Numbered from the stretch's first letter, positions 39,421 through 46,547 are shown. The stretch is DNA of 64,000 bases from a virus (IMGVR_UViG_3300010399_000034:1-64000); one strand, 5' to 3'. Notes: generated by a model from the sequence alone, not told the origin. Made by a program: numbers and translations.

Positions 39421-39476
39421 TTGATCTGCGCTCGGACAGCGCTCTCGCGTGAGAGCACCTACCGGCCGAAGATCAA
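39421..39476 (-). promoter_or_regulatory. Structured RNA element D
   Basis: Read on the - strand: outer arms TTGATCT (39476-39470) and AGATCAA (39427-39421); conserved CGGCCGGTAGG on the 5' side and GTCCGAGCG on the 3' side; inner hairpin GCTCTC-ACGC-GAGAGC. The upstream stop codon TGA (39475-39473) is inside the 5' outer arm. In this copy the next start is 48 bases further, behind GAGGAGGA. See elements A, B, C and E. Confidence 0.75.
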
Positions 39477-39721
39477 TCCTGTCGAGCGGCCTCCCGCCAC
39501 TGGTAGCGCTGCGTTGCTTCGTTGACCTCGAGTGCCGCATTGATGAGCTCGCTCATCGTATAGGTCCGTTGAAACCGATACGGCAGCGCATCGTCGAGCC
39601 GTCGCTCGGCTTGATCCGTTTCGCCCCAACCACCCTCAGGGCAGCCTACGAAGCTTCCGAGAGCTCGACGGATGTTCGGGTTGTTGAGCGCTTGATTGAG
39701 CGTCTGTTTCTTCTCGGACAT
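39473..39721 (-). CDS. Small helical protein
   Basis: 82 residues from ATG 39721 with GGGGGAG upstream. Helical, polar, one Cys; contains QALNNPNIRRALGSFVG and MSELINAALEVNEATQRYQW. Its stop codon is part of RNA element D. Unknown family. Confidence 0.55.
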   Translation of the reverse strand: MSEKKQTLNQALNNPNIRRALGSFVGCPEGGWGETDQAERRLDDALPYRFQRTYTMSELINAALEVNEATQRYQWREAARQD

Positions 39722-39732
39722 CGCTCCCCCTT

Positions 39733-40116
39733 TCACTCGCACGCTTCGGTGCACTCCGGCGATTCCAAGATCGCGCGGACGTTGACACAGTTGTCGCCCT
39801 GCTCCGCGAGCTCGCGTGCGCAGAACGCCACCGCTTCCGCATTGCAGACTCCGGCGAACGGGCACGCGACATCGCACTCGTTCGCGACCATTTCGCATGC
39901 CTCGGCCGTGTCGATCGTCTCGGGGCCCGCGTCGAGCGCCTGCCCGGCGTCCGCGCCCGAGTCGCAGTCGTGAAGGCACGTGATCGGATGCCCGTCGATC
40001 GGTTCGAGTTGCCCGGCGTCGTTCACGAGCTCGGGGCCCGCATCCGTTTCGGCAGGAACGTGACACACGCCGCATCCGCCGAGCATGAGCACGCACGCAA
40101 TCAAGAGTCGTCGCAT
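39733..40116 (-). CDS. Cys-rich lipoprotein with Asp-Ala-Gly linker
   Basis: 127 residues from ATG 40116, GGGAGG upstream. MRRLLIACVLMLGGC is a lipoprotein signal (Cys 15). The mature part starts with a DAG-rich linker and then has about ten Cys in ACEM, ECD, ACPFAGVC, FCA, NCVN, ECTEAC. Asp-Ala-Gly linkers after a lipobox are common in Myxococcota, from general knowledge. A cell-surface protein with a disulfide-rich domain; function unknown. Confidence 0.65.
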   Translation of the reverse strand: MRRLLIACVLMLGGCGVCHVPAETDAGPELVNDAGQLEPIDGHPITCLHDCDSGADAGQALDAGPETIDTAEACEMVANECDVACPFAGVCNAEAVAFCARELAEQGDNCVNVRAILESPECTEACE

Positions 40117-40140
40117 TTGGAAACCTCCCATGGAGCGCCC

Positions 40141-40160
40141 GGGGGCTCGAACCCCGGACA
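40141..40160 (-). other. T-arm-like hairpin in a leader
   Basis: On the - strand CCGGGG-TTCGAGC-CCCCGG (about 40142-40160) has the stem and seven-base loop of a tRNA T-arm and is followed by GCGCTCC, which could pair with GGGGCGC about 70 bases upstream. No anticodon arm can be drawn and the 3' end lacks CCA, so it is not called as a tRNA. It forms a stable hairpin just before the lipoprotein start. Confidence 0.4.
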
Positions 40161-40222
40161 CAGGACTCAGCATGCGATCTTCGCCGCAGCAGCCTGCATG
40201 CACCAACGTGCGCCCCGAAGAA

Positions 40223-40651
40223 TCAGCCTAGCCATTCATGCTTGAGGCTATACCCTCGCGCGTAGCACTCCGGCGTAGGCTTGTTGGCAGCCTTGAAGCT
40301 CCCGGACGTGGTCCGCTCCTCTCCACCGCCTTTCGATTCCGGATGAAGCGTCAGGCTCAGCTCGTGAACGAGCGCAAAGCCCATATCCATGCCGCACCCA
40401 CTGATGCCCACAGCTTCGCGTCGTTCGTCGAATCGATATCCGAGCGCCTTAGCTACGTTGTAGCTGAGCCACAAATGATCGATGCGGCCCTCATCTCCAC
40501 ACTTGAACACGTAGAGATCGATCGCGCGGTACATGCCCGAGCGAGCGACGTGCCGAAGGACGCACGTCACGACGGATCCGGGCGGAAGAATCTCCCGCAA
40601 GCGCTCGATCGCCTCTTGCCGCTCCGCTTCTTTCTCTTTCTTGCTCGCCAC
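40223..40651 (-). CDS. Conserved phage protein of unknown function
   Basis: 142 residues from GTG 40651, giving AGGGTGG-AAATC-GTG. LPPGSVVTCVLRHVARSGMYRAIDLYV, then VGISGCGMDMGFALVHELS and an H-E-W-type end belong to a family I know from many phages and plasmids (LRHVSRSGMxRxI... GGCGMDMGFxLVY). No function established. Its leader is RNA element A. Confidence 0.7.
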   Translation of the reverse strand: MASKKEKEAERQEAIERLREILPPGSVVTCVLRHVARSGMYRAIDLYVFKCGDEGRIDHLWLSYNVAKALGYRFDERREAVGISGCGMDMGFALVHELSLTLHPESKGGGEERTTSGSFKAANKPTPECYARGYSLKHEWLG

Positions 40652-40667
40652 GATTTCCACCCTTTCA

Positions 40668-40732
40668 GCGTTGAATCCCGCTCGGAGTCCGCGTGTCAGC
40701 TAGACGCGCGGCTACCGGCCGCTATTCAATGC
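40668..40732 (-). promoter_or_regulatory. Structured RNA element A
   Basis: Read on the - strand: outer arms ATTGAAT (40730-40724) and ATTCAAC (40676-40670); conserved GCGGCCGGTAG and CTCCGAGCGG; inner hairpin CCGCGCGTC-TAGCT-GACACGCGG. The upstream stop TAG (40734-40732) lies directly before the 5' outer arm. The ribosome binding site GAAAGGGTGG follows the 3' arm. Confidence 0.75.
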
Positions 40733-41145
40733 TACCCCTGCGCTGCTTCGATTTCTTCCCATGAATCAGGGTCCACGTAGGTGTCCACGAGGTACTCTTC
40801 TGCTTCCGCGTTCGTCTCGAACGGGCCCGCCCATTCGGTGCAGTCCATGTAACCGGAAGCGCTCAGCCGAGCGAAATAGCCGTGGACGTATTCCGCATCG
40901 GCAAGGCCCTCGACCCCGTTCGGATGATCGAGTTCATCCGGCGTCCCTTCGCAGTAGTCTTGCACCGCATCGATCGTCGGATAGCCGTGCTCTTGCGCCT
41001 TTTCGTCACCGATCAGATCGGCGGGGACCGTGTACGTTTCGCCACCATTGCAGCTCACAGCCCATGCGCCCATGAGCTCGATCTCGGGGGACATGAACTG
41101 CGCTTCCAAGTGCGCCATGCCCTTCGCTCGTTCGTTGTTGTCCAT
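40732..41145 (-). CDS. Acidic soluble protein
   Basis: 137 residues, ATG 41145 with GAAGGGAG. Strongly acidic (pI will be low), helical and strand parts mixed, ends in a Tyr/Asp/Glu-rich segment (EEYLVDTYVDPDSWEEIEAAQG in outline). Early phage proteins that mimic DNA or block host enzymes are often like this, but nothing more specific is visible. Leader: RNA element B. Confidence 0.6.
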   Translation of the reverse strand: MDNNERAKGMAHLEAQFMSPEIELMGAWAVSCNGGETYTVPADLIGDEKAQEHGYPTIDAVQDYCEGTPDELDHPNGVEGLADAEYVHGYFARLSASGYMDCTEWAGPFETNAEAEEYLVDTYVDPDSWEEIEAAQG

Positions 41146-41160
41146 CGTGTTCTCCCTTCG

Positions 41161-41217
41161 GTTGAATCCGCTCGGACGAACGCGAGCCGAGCTCGCGTCC
41201 TACCGGCCGGGTTCAAG
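41161..41217 (-). promoter_or_regulatory. Structured RNA element B
   Basis: Read on the - strand: outer arms GCTTGAACC (41217-41209) and GGATTCAAC (41169-41161); conserved CGGCCGGTAGG and GTCCGAGCGG; inner hairpin ACGCGAGC-TCG-GCTCGCGT. The upstream stop TGA (41215-41213) sits in the outer stem; CGAAGGGAG follows. Confidence 0.75.
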
Positions 41218-41986
41218 CTTCGCAAACCTCCCACGCGCGTTTCGCAGGATCGGTCGGAGGCCTGTAGTGTCCCCCAGCGCAAAGCAGCCCGCAGCGCTTA
41301 CAGGTCCGGCGTGGCGACGTCCAGCGGCGCGCTACCGCCCAATAGGGCTCGACCAACGGATCATCGTCGAGCGCGCTCCATCCGTGGTACGACGCGGCCA
41401 GTTCGTACAGATAACAGACATCGCGCGGGAGTCCGCTCAGGGCCGCTTCGAAGATCTCCCACGGATCTTGATCCGTGTAACGCGCGATGCTCTCCCATTC
41501 GCACCAGTCGAGCGCGCTCCGAATGTCCTCGGGAGTTGCGCCTACGGGAACCCTGTAGACTTCGAGCCCCGTCTTTCGATACGCGCGCTGCTCCTCACGC
41601 GTGCCGTATTCGTCGCCGTCCGTTTCGGCGCCTTCGATCCCGGGCGTGTATTCGAGCATGAGCTCGCACCCGTAGCGCGAGCGGACCTTGACCAGCGCTC
41701 CGCCCCCGTGATCCTCGGGCGAGGTATCACCGATCCGCTCGATCACGGTCCGGCGTACACCGCGAGGCTTGCGCTCGTGCATGCCGACGAGGGAGGCGCG
41801 AAGCTCGCGCGCACGTACATCGCCACTCTCCGGGCGCCCTGCGACGTAGTCCGCGGGATCGCCCTTCGGCTCGTATCCGCCCGCTGCGCGCCACGCTGCG
41901 TAATCGCGCAGAGCCGCTCGCGCTTCGCTGTACTCACCACGAACGAACGCGCGTTGCGCGCGTTGTAGACATGCTTCCGGATCCAT
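41213..41986 (-). CDS. Soluble protein with C-terminal zinc site
   Basis: 257 residues from ATG 41986. A helical repeat-like start (QRAQRAFVRGEYSEARAALRDYAAW) suggests a TPR-like unit. The middle is mixed alpha/beta with many acidic and Tyr residues; the C-terminus has CKRCGLLCAGGH and a final Cys as possible zinc ligands. Leader: RNA element C and AGAAGGGAGGGG. Unknown family. Confidence 0.6.
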   Translation of the reverse strand: MDPEACLQRAQRAFVRGEYSEARAALRDYAAWRAAGGYEPKGDPADYVAGRPESGDVRARELRASLVGMHERKPRGVRRTVIERIGDTSPEDHGGGALVKVRSRYGCELMLEYTPGIEGAETDGDEYGTREEQRAYRKTGLEVYRVPVGATPEDIRSALDWCEWESIARYTDQDPWEIFEAALSGLPRDVCYLYELAASYHGWSALDDDPLVEPYWAVARRWTSPRRTCKRCGLLCAGGHYRPPTDPAKRAWEVCEA

Positions 41987-42004
41987 GATCAACCCCTCCC
42001 TTCT

Positions 42005-42060
42005 TTGATCTGCGCTCGCACGGTGCGCTCGGATGGAGCGCACCTAGCGGCCGTAGATCA
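42005..42060 (-). promoter_or_regulatory. Structured RNA element C
   Basis: Read on the - strand: outer arms TGATCT (42060-42055) and AGATCA (42011-42006); conserved CGGCCGCTAGG and GTGCGAGCG; inner hairpin TGCGCTC-CATCC-GAGCGCA. The upstream stop TGA (42060-42058) is the start of the outer stem. Here the central pair is C and G where elements A, B and D have G and C. Confidence 0.75.
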
Positions 42061-42240
42061 CTCAAGATCGAAAGCGATCAACTCAGCCATCATGCCGGGG
42101 CGCTCCGCGTTCAGTACGCGGAATGCGGCCGCTTCGTTGACCGCATACGCGCTGAACGTCTCGCCGTCCGCGCACTTGTAGTAGTAGCGCGATCCGCCAC
42201 CGGCCTGCCGTGCGCGTTCCTCCTGAGTCTGCCGCTCCAT
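42058..42240 (-). CDS. 60-residue protein, first gene of the leftward operon
   Basis: ATG 42240, GAAAGAGGGG upstream. 60 residues, polar N-terminus, then a strand/helix region (YYYKCADGETFSAYAVNEAAAFRVL). As the first leftward gene next to the control region it would be made earliest; a repressor or antirepressor could sit here, but no DNA-binding motif is seen. Confidence 0.55.
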   Translation of the reverse strand: MERQTQEERARQAGGGSRYYYKCADGETFSAYAVNEAAAFRVLNAERPGMMAELIAFDLE

Positions 42241-42513
42241 CCGATCCCCTCTTTCCGGCCGGCTTCCGCCGCGCTCGAATCCTAGTATTGCATGCGGCGG
42301 GCCAAGTCAGCTAGGCACCCTTGCTAGCTGACAAAAGGCCCTGTCGGACTATAGTCCGACAACGCGATCGGCCTCGAGCTCGCACCCACACCTACATGTA
42401 GCCCTGTGAAGAAAAAGGCCCTCAAACCGTGCCGATCCGGCCCAGACTACATGTAGGTGTGAGCCGGCTCGGCGCGATCCAAGCTGGCACGGCGCTAGCA
42501 TTGTAAGGGTTCC
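42241..42513. promoter_or_regulatory. Divergent control region with three inverted repeats
   Basis: This 273-base gap separates the leftward and rightward operons. It holds: an inverted repeat of GTCAGCTAG (42306-42314) and CTAGCTGAC (42324-42332); CTGACA (42328-42333) and TATAGT (42350-42355) spaced 16 bp, a good rightward promoter whose -10 lies inside the perfect 20-bp palindrome TGTCGGACTATAGTCCGACA (42342-42361); 15-bp arms CACACCTACATGTAG (42387-42401) and CTACATGTAGGTGTG (42447-42461), each containing a 10-bp palindrome; and a GCTAG box (42492-42507) before ATG 42514. A leftward promoter is less clear (TTGGCC, 15 bp, TAGGAT near 42281-42303). Confidence 0.7.
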
Positions 42514-42777
42514 ATGGAAGGCGGAACGGCGAGTAGGACGGTGTGGATCGAGCGGAGCAAGGTCTACCCCGCTCCCGGCTCGAACCCGCGCTATCAATGG
42601 CGCTGGATCTACCGCCTCCGTTGCGAGGGTTTCACCGGCCCGACCTGGACTATGCCGGACGGCCGCTCGGGTGCAGTGTCCTTCGAAGGGCAGACCCTCA
42701 GCACCATCCGCCAAACGGCGGCGAAGATCGCTCGCGAGCACGGCGCGGCCGTCCGCGAAGCATGGAAGGAAGGCTGA
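42514..42777 (+). CDS. Small protein, first gene of the rightward operon
   Basis: 87 residues; AAGGG before ATG 42514. Trp/Arg-rich first half (YQWRWIYRLRCEGF), strand-type middle and a helical end (IRQTAAKIAREHGAAVREAW), like small phage proteins that interact with DNA or replication proteins. Unknown family. Followed by ATG 42780 after a TGATC junction. Confidence 0.6.
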   Translation: MEGGTASRTVWIERSKVYPAPGSNPRYQWRWIYRLRCEGFTGPTWTMPDGRSGAVSFEGQTLSTIRQTAAKIAREHGAAVREAWKEG

Positions 42778-42779
42778 TC

Positions 42780-43430
42780 ATGAAGCGCTACAGCGAATGG
42801 TCCCCGAGTCCGCACGACACCAAGGGGCTCAATCTGCCGGACCGGCAGGACTGGATCGTGGTCCCCACGATTCGCGCGCGCGACTCGGGCCCGCTGGACG
42901 AGTCCAACTTCGCTGTGGCTCTCGCGACGCTCGGCGGCGAGAACGCCGGAGAAGACGAGAACGGCGAGAACGGCATGATCGAGACGCACTCGTTCAATCA
43001 CTGGGCGTGCGGATGGTTCGAGATCATCCTGGCTCACCCTTCGCGCGAGCTCGAAGTACAGGCGATCGCCGATCGGCTCGAAAACTATCCGATCTTGGAC
43101 GAGAACGACCTGTCGGAGCGTGAGCTCGAAGCAGAAGGGGAGGGATGGGAGAGCTACGCCCGGCGCGACGTCACGCGCAAGCTAGTCGAGGATTTCGGCC
43201 TCAGCGATGCGGCGGAAGCCTTGCTCGACGAATCGGGCGAGACGATCTACGCGGCGTTGATCTGCGGGCACCACTACTCGGAAGGGATCAAGACTCAGAT
43301 CCAGGTCGAGCACGACGACGAAGGGCCTCGCTTCGATACGGATCAACTCGATCCGATGACGCGCGAGGAAATGGCGTTGCTTCTTCGGCTCTGCCGCAAA
43401 GAGAAGCGCGCCGCGATGGCCAAAGTCTGA
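42780..43430 (+). CDS. Conserved phage/plasmid protein of unknown function
   Basis: 216 residues from ATG 42780. The signature HWACGWFEIILAHPS, followed by ADRLENYPILDENDLSERE, belongs to a widespread phage and plasmid family (HWxxGWxE...L.DYPVLDE) known to me without a function. The last 80 residues are specific to this protein. Followed by a hairpin junction at 43431-43506. Confidence 0.7.
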   Translation: MKRYSEWSPSPHDTKGLNLPDRQDWIVVPTIRARDSGPLDESNFAVALATLGGENAGEDENGENGMIETHSFNHWACGWFEIILAHPSRELEVQAIADRLENYPILDENDLSERELEAEGEGWESYARRDVTRKLVEDFGLSDAAEALLDESGETIYAALICGHHYSEGIKTQIQVEHDDEGPRFDTDQLDPMTREEMALLLRLCRKEKRAAMAKV

Positions 43431-43500
43431 TCTTCGCGTTCGCTCCGGCGCACGAGTCCTACTCGTGCTCCGCGTGAGACTGCGAAGTCTGAAGGGAAGG
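43431..43500 (+). promoter_or_regulatory. Stop-to-start hairpin junction, variant
   Basis: Directly after the stop TGA comes CTTCGC, pairing with GCGAAG near 43484-43489, with an inner hairpin CACGAG-TCCTA-CTCGTG. GAAGGGAAGGG and TTTCA-ATG follow. The placement equals that of elements A-E, but the conserved GGCCGSTAGG and CGAGCG loops are absent, so it is a related design, not another copy. Confidence 0.5.
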
Positions 43501-43506
43501 GTTTCA

Positions 43507-43932
43507 ATGCGTGGGATCAAGGTTCCGAGCGCGGCGCGGCTCTGCACGGCGTTCCCGCAGCTCGAACGTGAGCAAGCTTTGTTGATCCGGAAGCTCGCGC
43601 ACGTGCGCGATGAACCGGAACGGCTCGGCGCATTGCTCGAAAAGGAGTGTCCGGAAACGGACGCGTATCGGCGCCGCTGCTACAACGATCCGCTCGATTC
43701 ACGGATGTGGCGCACTACGCTGGTGCTCCATGCGATCGATCTGATCCTCGGAACGTCCGGCGTAGAAGTCTTGGGCGAGCCCGAAGATTTCAGATCGGCG
43801 CCTCCGTACGAATACTGCAATACCGGCGATTCGTACGGCACGACGTTGGTCTACCACCGCGACGCGGACGCGATCCGGATCGGAAGCTGGGCTGACATCG
43901 CAGAACGGATGCCCGAGAAAGGCGAGGGTTGA
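43507..43932 (+). CDS. Soluble protein of unknown function
   Basis: 141 residues, ATG 43507 behind GAAGGGAAGGGTTTCA. Helical first half, then a strand-rich end with acidic and aromatic residues (APPYEYCNTGDSYGTTLVYH). Unknown family. Confidence 0.6.
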   Translation: MRGIKVPSAARLCTAFPQLEREQALLIRKLAHVRDEPERLGALLEKECPETDAYRRRCYNDPLDSRMWRTTLVLHAIDLILGTSGVEVLGEPEDFRSAPPYEYCNTGDSYGTTLVYHRDADAIRIGSWADIAERMPEKGEG

Positions 43933-43934
43933 TC

Positions 43935-44237
43935 ATGGACTGGAAACAACGACACACCGAAGCTATGCGCGCTCCGCGTGGACGCGAGCTCGCGATCGTC
44001 CGCATGCTGCAAGCGTGGGAGCTGTACCGCGAGCAGCACCGACAAGCCTACGAATCCGGGATCGGAGATGACGGCGTGCTCGGGCCCGAATGGGCGGCAA
44101 TCGGTTTCGCGATCCGCGGACTCCTGAACGGAGATTGCGGACGCTTGGACTGCGGCACGATCGACGGCGGGATCTGCGACGCGCTTACCGCCGAGGGCTT
44201 CGATCCGTACATCGAGGGCGAACGTCTACCGCGTTGA
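43935..44237 (+). CDS. Conserved phage protein of unknown function
   Basis: 100 residues from ATG 43935 (an in-frame TTG at 43929 overlaps the upstream stop). The core YESGIGDDGVLGPEWAAIGFAIRGLLNG and GRLDCGTIDG match a family seen in phages and plasmids (IGDDGVLGxAW..IG.AL..LLNG..GRLDCGTLD). No function known. Its stop codon is part of RNA element E. Confidence 0.7.
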   Translation: MDWKQRHTEAMRAPRGRELAIVRMLQAWELYREQHRQAYESGIGDDGVLGPEWAAIGFAIRGLLNGDCGRLDCGTIDGGICDALTAEGFDPYIEGERLPR

Positions 44238-44289
44238 ATCTGGCCGCTAGGCGCTGAGTCATGCTCGGCGCCGTGCGAGCGGAGTCAAC
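44233..44289 (+). promoter_or_regulatory. Structured RNA element E
   Basis: The only + strand copy. Outer arms GTTGAATC (44233-44240) and GAGTCAAC (44282-44289), one mismatch; conserved TGGCCGCTAGG and GTGCGAGCGG; inner hairpin CGCTGAG-TCATG-CTCGGCG. The upstream stop TGA is 44235-44237 and AGAAGGGAAGGG follows. Since it is inverted together with the genes, the element belongs to the transcript, not to a fixed DNA strand. Confidence 0.75.
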
Positions 44290-44307
44290 AACAGAAGGGA
44301 AGGGTGC

Positions 44308-44745
44308 ATGAACGAGCGAGATCTCCCGCGCACGCCGCGCAAGCGGCCGCGCCGAACGGTCGAGAAGAAGCTGCGCGAGCTTCGCGCGGACGAGGTTACG
44401 TTCACGCTCGAGATCGAGCCGGAATGCGAGCCGTATGTCGGGAACTGCTCGGCGATCGATCCCGAGACGGATCGCGAGCAAGAGGACTGGATCCGGCGCG
44501 AGCTCGACGCCGGCAACGTCGCCGCATGGTGCTCGGTTGTCGTGCGAGCCACATGGGAAACGCCTACCGGCCGCACGATCGTCGGGATCGCTTCCCTTGG
44601 CGCGTGCTCCTACCGCAGCGTCATGGAGATCCGCCGCGAGCTGTATCCAGAGATGTGCGAGAACGCTCTCGACGATCTCAATCGCTCGATCGGAGCAATC
44701 TTCGATTCCGCGGATGCGCTCCGCAACGCGTTGAAAGAGGTCTAG
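44308..44745 (+). CDS. Soluble protein of unknown function
   Basis: 145 residues, AGAAGGGAAGGG before ATG 44308. Basic N-terminus (RTPRKRPRRTVEKK), acidic middle, and a helical C-terminus. Three Cys. No family recognised. Confidence 0.6.
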   Translation: MNERDLPRTPRKRPRRTVEKKLRELRADEVTFTLEIEPECEPYVGNCSAIDPETDREQEDWIRRELDAGNVAAWCSVVVRATWETPTGRTIVGIASLGACSYRSVMEIRRELYPEMCENALDDLNRSIGAIFDSADALRNALKEV

Positions 44746-44747
44746 CC

Positions 44748-45023
44748 GTGCACCTTACAATCTACGCGCGCAAATCCGAGAACGAGCGGCCGAAGGACCG
44801 GCCGATCCACGTCCGGAAGCACGGCGCGTTCGCGACGTCTGCGGGCGGAGGGCCGTCGTACCCGGCGACCGTATCGCTCCGCTTCGAGCTCGAAGAAGAA
44901 GCGAAATGGGGCCATCCCGTCGTCTGGATCAGTAACATGTCCGCGGATGAAGCGGCCGAGCTCGGGAGCATGCTGCTCAACGCAGCCGATCGCGCTCGCG
45001 CGCTCGCACGAGGGGAGAAGTAG
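44748..45023 (+). CDS. Small protein of unknown function
   Basis: 91 residues from GTG 44748, GAAAGAGG upstream; the longer frame overlaps the previous gene. Strand-rich first part (LTIYARKSENER; TVSLRFELEEEAKWGHPVVWIS) and a helical end. Unknown family. Confidence 0.55.
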   Translation: MHLTIYARKSENERPKDRPIHVRKHGAFATSAGGGPSYPATVSLRFELEEEAKWGHPVVWISNMSADEAAELGSMLLNAADRARALARGEK

Positions 45024-45025
45024 CC

Positions 45026-45418
45026 ATGGATCGCAACGCTGCTGATTACGATCGATACCACGGGCCGGACGCGCGGGAGAAGCCCGCTACGATCAAGGTC
45101 GAGATCGAGATCGACGAATCAGAGGTCATGGCGTGCATCGAGTCCGCGCTCGGGAGTCACACCTACGGGATCGGCTACTGGGGCGAAGTGAAGTACGGAG
45201 AACACGCGACGTGCGTCCGCGAGCGCGAAGACGAGGAGGATCCCGAAGTGCCGGGACCCTGGCGCGCACTCGACGATGCTGCGATCAAGCGTGGTCTCGC
45301 CGTGCTCGCGAGGATTCAACCCAAGCTCTTCGGACGATTGCTCGCCGGACAGGGCGATGGACCGCTCGGCGATCTCTTGATCCAGTGCGCGCTATTCGGA
45401 GAGGAGCGTTACGGATGA
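45026..45418 (+). CDS. Conserved phage-type protein of unknown function
   Basis: 130 residues. IKVEIEIDESEVMACIESAL...YGIGYWGEVKYG, then IKRGLAVLARIQPKLFGRLLAGQGDG..GDLLIQCALFGEERYG, matches a small phage family (..Y.....I..GL..M....P..F......D...AD.FLQC..FGE..YG). Function unknown. ATGA overlap with the next gene. Confidence 0.65.
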   Translation: MDRNAADYDRYHGPDAREKPATIKVEIEIDESEVMACIESALGSHTYGIGYWGEVKYGEHATCVREREDEEDPEVPGPWRALDDAAIKRGLAVLARIQPKLFGRLLAGQGDGPLGDLLIQCALFGEERYG

Positions 45419-45645
45419 GCCGGAAGATCGTTCACACGATGAGCGACGGAACGAGGATCGAGCTCGAACGCGAGGCGTACGTCTCCGTCATTGCAACAGA
45501 CGCGCGCAGCGCGCTCGCGTTCTTCGGATTCCGCCCTGGCGAAGCGTGGGCGGTCGACGCCGGCCCGCCGGCCGATCCGCACCGCTGGAAGCCGAACGCG
45601 CGCCGCTGGCACGTGTACCGCAACAAGGGGGACATGCCGTCATGA
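45415..45645 (+). CDS. Small protein of unknown function
   Basis: 76 residues from ATG 45415 (ATGA). Polar, strands followed by a Pro/Trp-rich end (PHRWKPNARRWHVYRN). No Cys. Coupled to both neighbours by overlaps. Unknown family. Confidence 0.5.
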   Translation: MSRKIVHTMSDGTRIELEREAYVSVIATDARSALAFFGFRPGEAWAVDAGPPADPHRWKPNARRWHVYRNKGDMPS

Positions 45646-45851
45646 ACACGCTCCCGCCGCGCCGAGCTACGTTCGGACGCTGCCACGCGTGCAAGGTGAT
45701 CTGGCGCTGGCCGAGTCACAAATACGCCCGTGTGCGCGATGCGCACTGCCCGCGATGCGGCACCAAGCTCGCACGGACTGCCGAAGCGCTCGTGAAGCGC
45801 ATTCCCGTTGTCGATGGAACGCCAACCTTTCGCCGGAGCATGCTCGGATGA
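45642..45851 (+). CDS. Small zinc-ribbon protein
   Basis: 69 residues from ATG 45642. CHACKVIWRW and CPRCGTKL form a C-x2-C ... C-x2-C ribbon, with a basic surface. ATGA overlaps at both ends. Probable nucleic-acid-binding or adaptor protein. Confidence 0.6.
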   Translation: MNTLPPRRATFGRCHACKVIWRWPSHKYARVRDAHCPRCGTKLARTAEALVKRIPVVDGTPTFRRSMLG

Positions 45852-46096
45852 AAGACGAAGATCGCAGACCGCTCGCGCAGATCGCGCGTAGCATCGAGCT
45901 CCGCCGCGCCGAGATCCTCTTTCCCGGAGGTGGAGCCGGGCCCGAAGGCGATGCGTCACGAGACGCATCGGAGTGTCCGCTCGCCGAGCAGCACTATCTG
46001 CTCGCGCTGAGCGCGCTCGAACAAGCCGAACGCCATTTCCTCCTTGCTGCGACGTTCGCCACACGCGCGATCGCGGAGAAGCAGGGCCGTCGATGA
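45848..46096 (+). CDS. Small helical protein
   Basis: 82 residues from ATG 45848. An N-terminal helix, a Gly-rich acidic loop and a long C-terminal helix (AEQHYLLALSALEQAERHFLLAATFATRAIAEK in outline), a typical small helix bundle. Unknown family; similar small proteins occur in phages as accessory factors. Confidence 0.55.
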   Translation: MKDEDRRPLAQIARSIELRRAEILFPGGGAGPEGDASRDASECPLAEQHYLLALSALEQAERHFLLAATFATRAIAEKQGRR

Positions 46097-46302
46097 AGGT
46101 GACTGCTGAAGGCATCGAGCTGACCGGCGATGAAGTCGCTACCGCGATCGACGCCTATCTCGTGGCGCACAACGTTCACGTGAGCGGGCCGCGCACGATC
46201 CGCGTCAATGGCGAGCTGTGCAAGACCGGGCTCGTCTACGTAGACCCATCGGGGTTCGTCAACTACGACGGAGAGATCTTCCGGACCATGAGGCAACGAT
46301 GA
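46093..46302 (+). CDS. Small protein of unknown function
   Basis: 69 residues from ATG 46093. Helix then strands (VHVSGPRTIRVNGELCKTGLVYVDPSGFVNYDG). Coupled by ATGA at both ends. Unknown family. Confidence 0.55.
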   Translation: MKVTAEGIELTGDEVATAIDAYLVAHNVHVSGPRTIRVNGELCKTGLVYVDPSGFVNYDGEIFRTMRQR

Positions 46303-46547
46303 CAATCTGGCTTGCATGGGACCACGAGCACCACGTCGGGCGCGGTGGAGTCCTCGAGATCTTCGCCTCGCGCGAAGCGGCGCTGCGCTTCCTTCAGGAG
46401 CGCGTTGCCGTCCTCGTGGACTCGTGCGGCTTCGAGCTCGAATACGCGCGAAGCGAATGGCGCCTCGCTGAAGCGGAGCTTCAGTCGTCGGGACGATACG
46501 TCTTTCCGAGCGCCGTCATGCCTGGAGCATGGGCCTCGTCCGGTTGA
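46299..46547 (+). CDS. Small protein of unknown function
   Basis: 82 residues from ATG 46299. Strand (TIWLAWDHEHHVG), helix (REAALRFLQERVAVL) and a second short strand-helix unit. Last gene before the M23 peptidase, from which it is separated by about 30 bases. Unknown family. Confidence 0.5.
   Translation: MTIWLAWDHEHHVGRGGVLEIFASREAALRFLQERVAVLVDSCGFELEYARSEWRLAEAELQSSGRYVFPSAVMPGAWASSG

Noticed and set aside
40142-40226. tRNA-like sequence on the - strand with a T-arm-like hairpin and a possible 7-bp acceptor stem
   Set aside because: No anticodon stem-loop can be drawn, position 8 is not T, the total of about 85 bases needs an odd long arm, and the 3' end is ATGG, not a CCA-type end. 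Kept only as a hairpin.
42241-42513. Replication origin in the control region
   Set aside because: The inverted repeats fit operators as well; no set of iterons or AT-rich unwinding stretch is visible.
39421-44289. Self-cleaving ribozyme interpretation of RNA elements A-E
   Set aside because: I looked for hammerhead (CUGAUGA...GAAA), hairpin and twister-like cores and found none; the conserved loops do not match any that I know.
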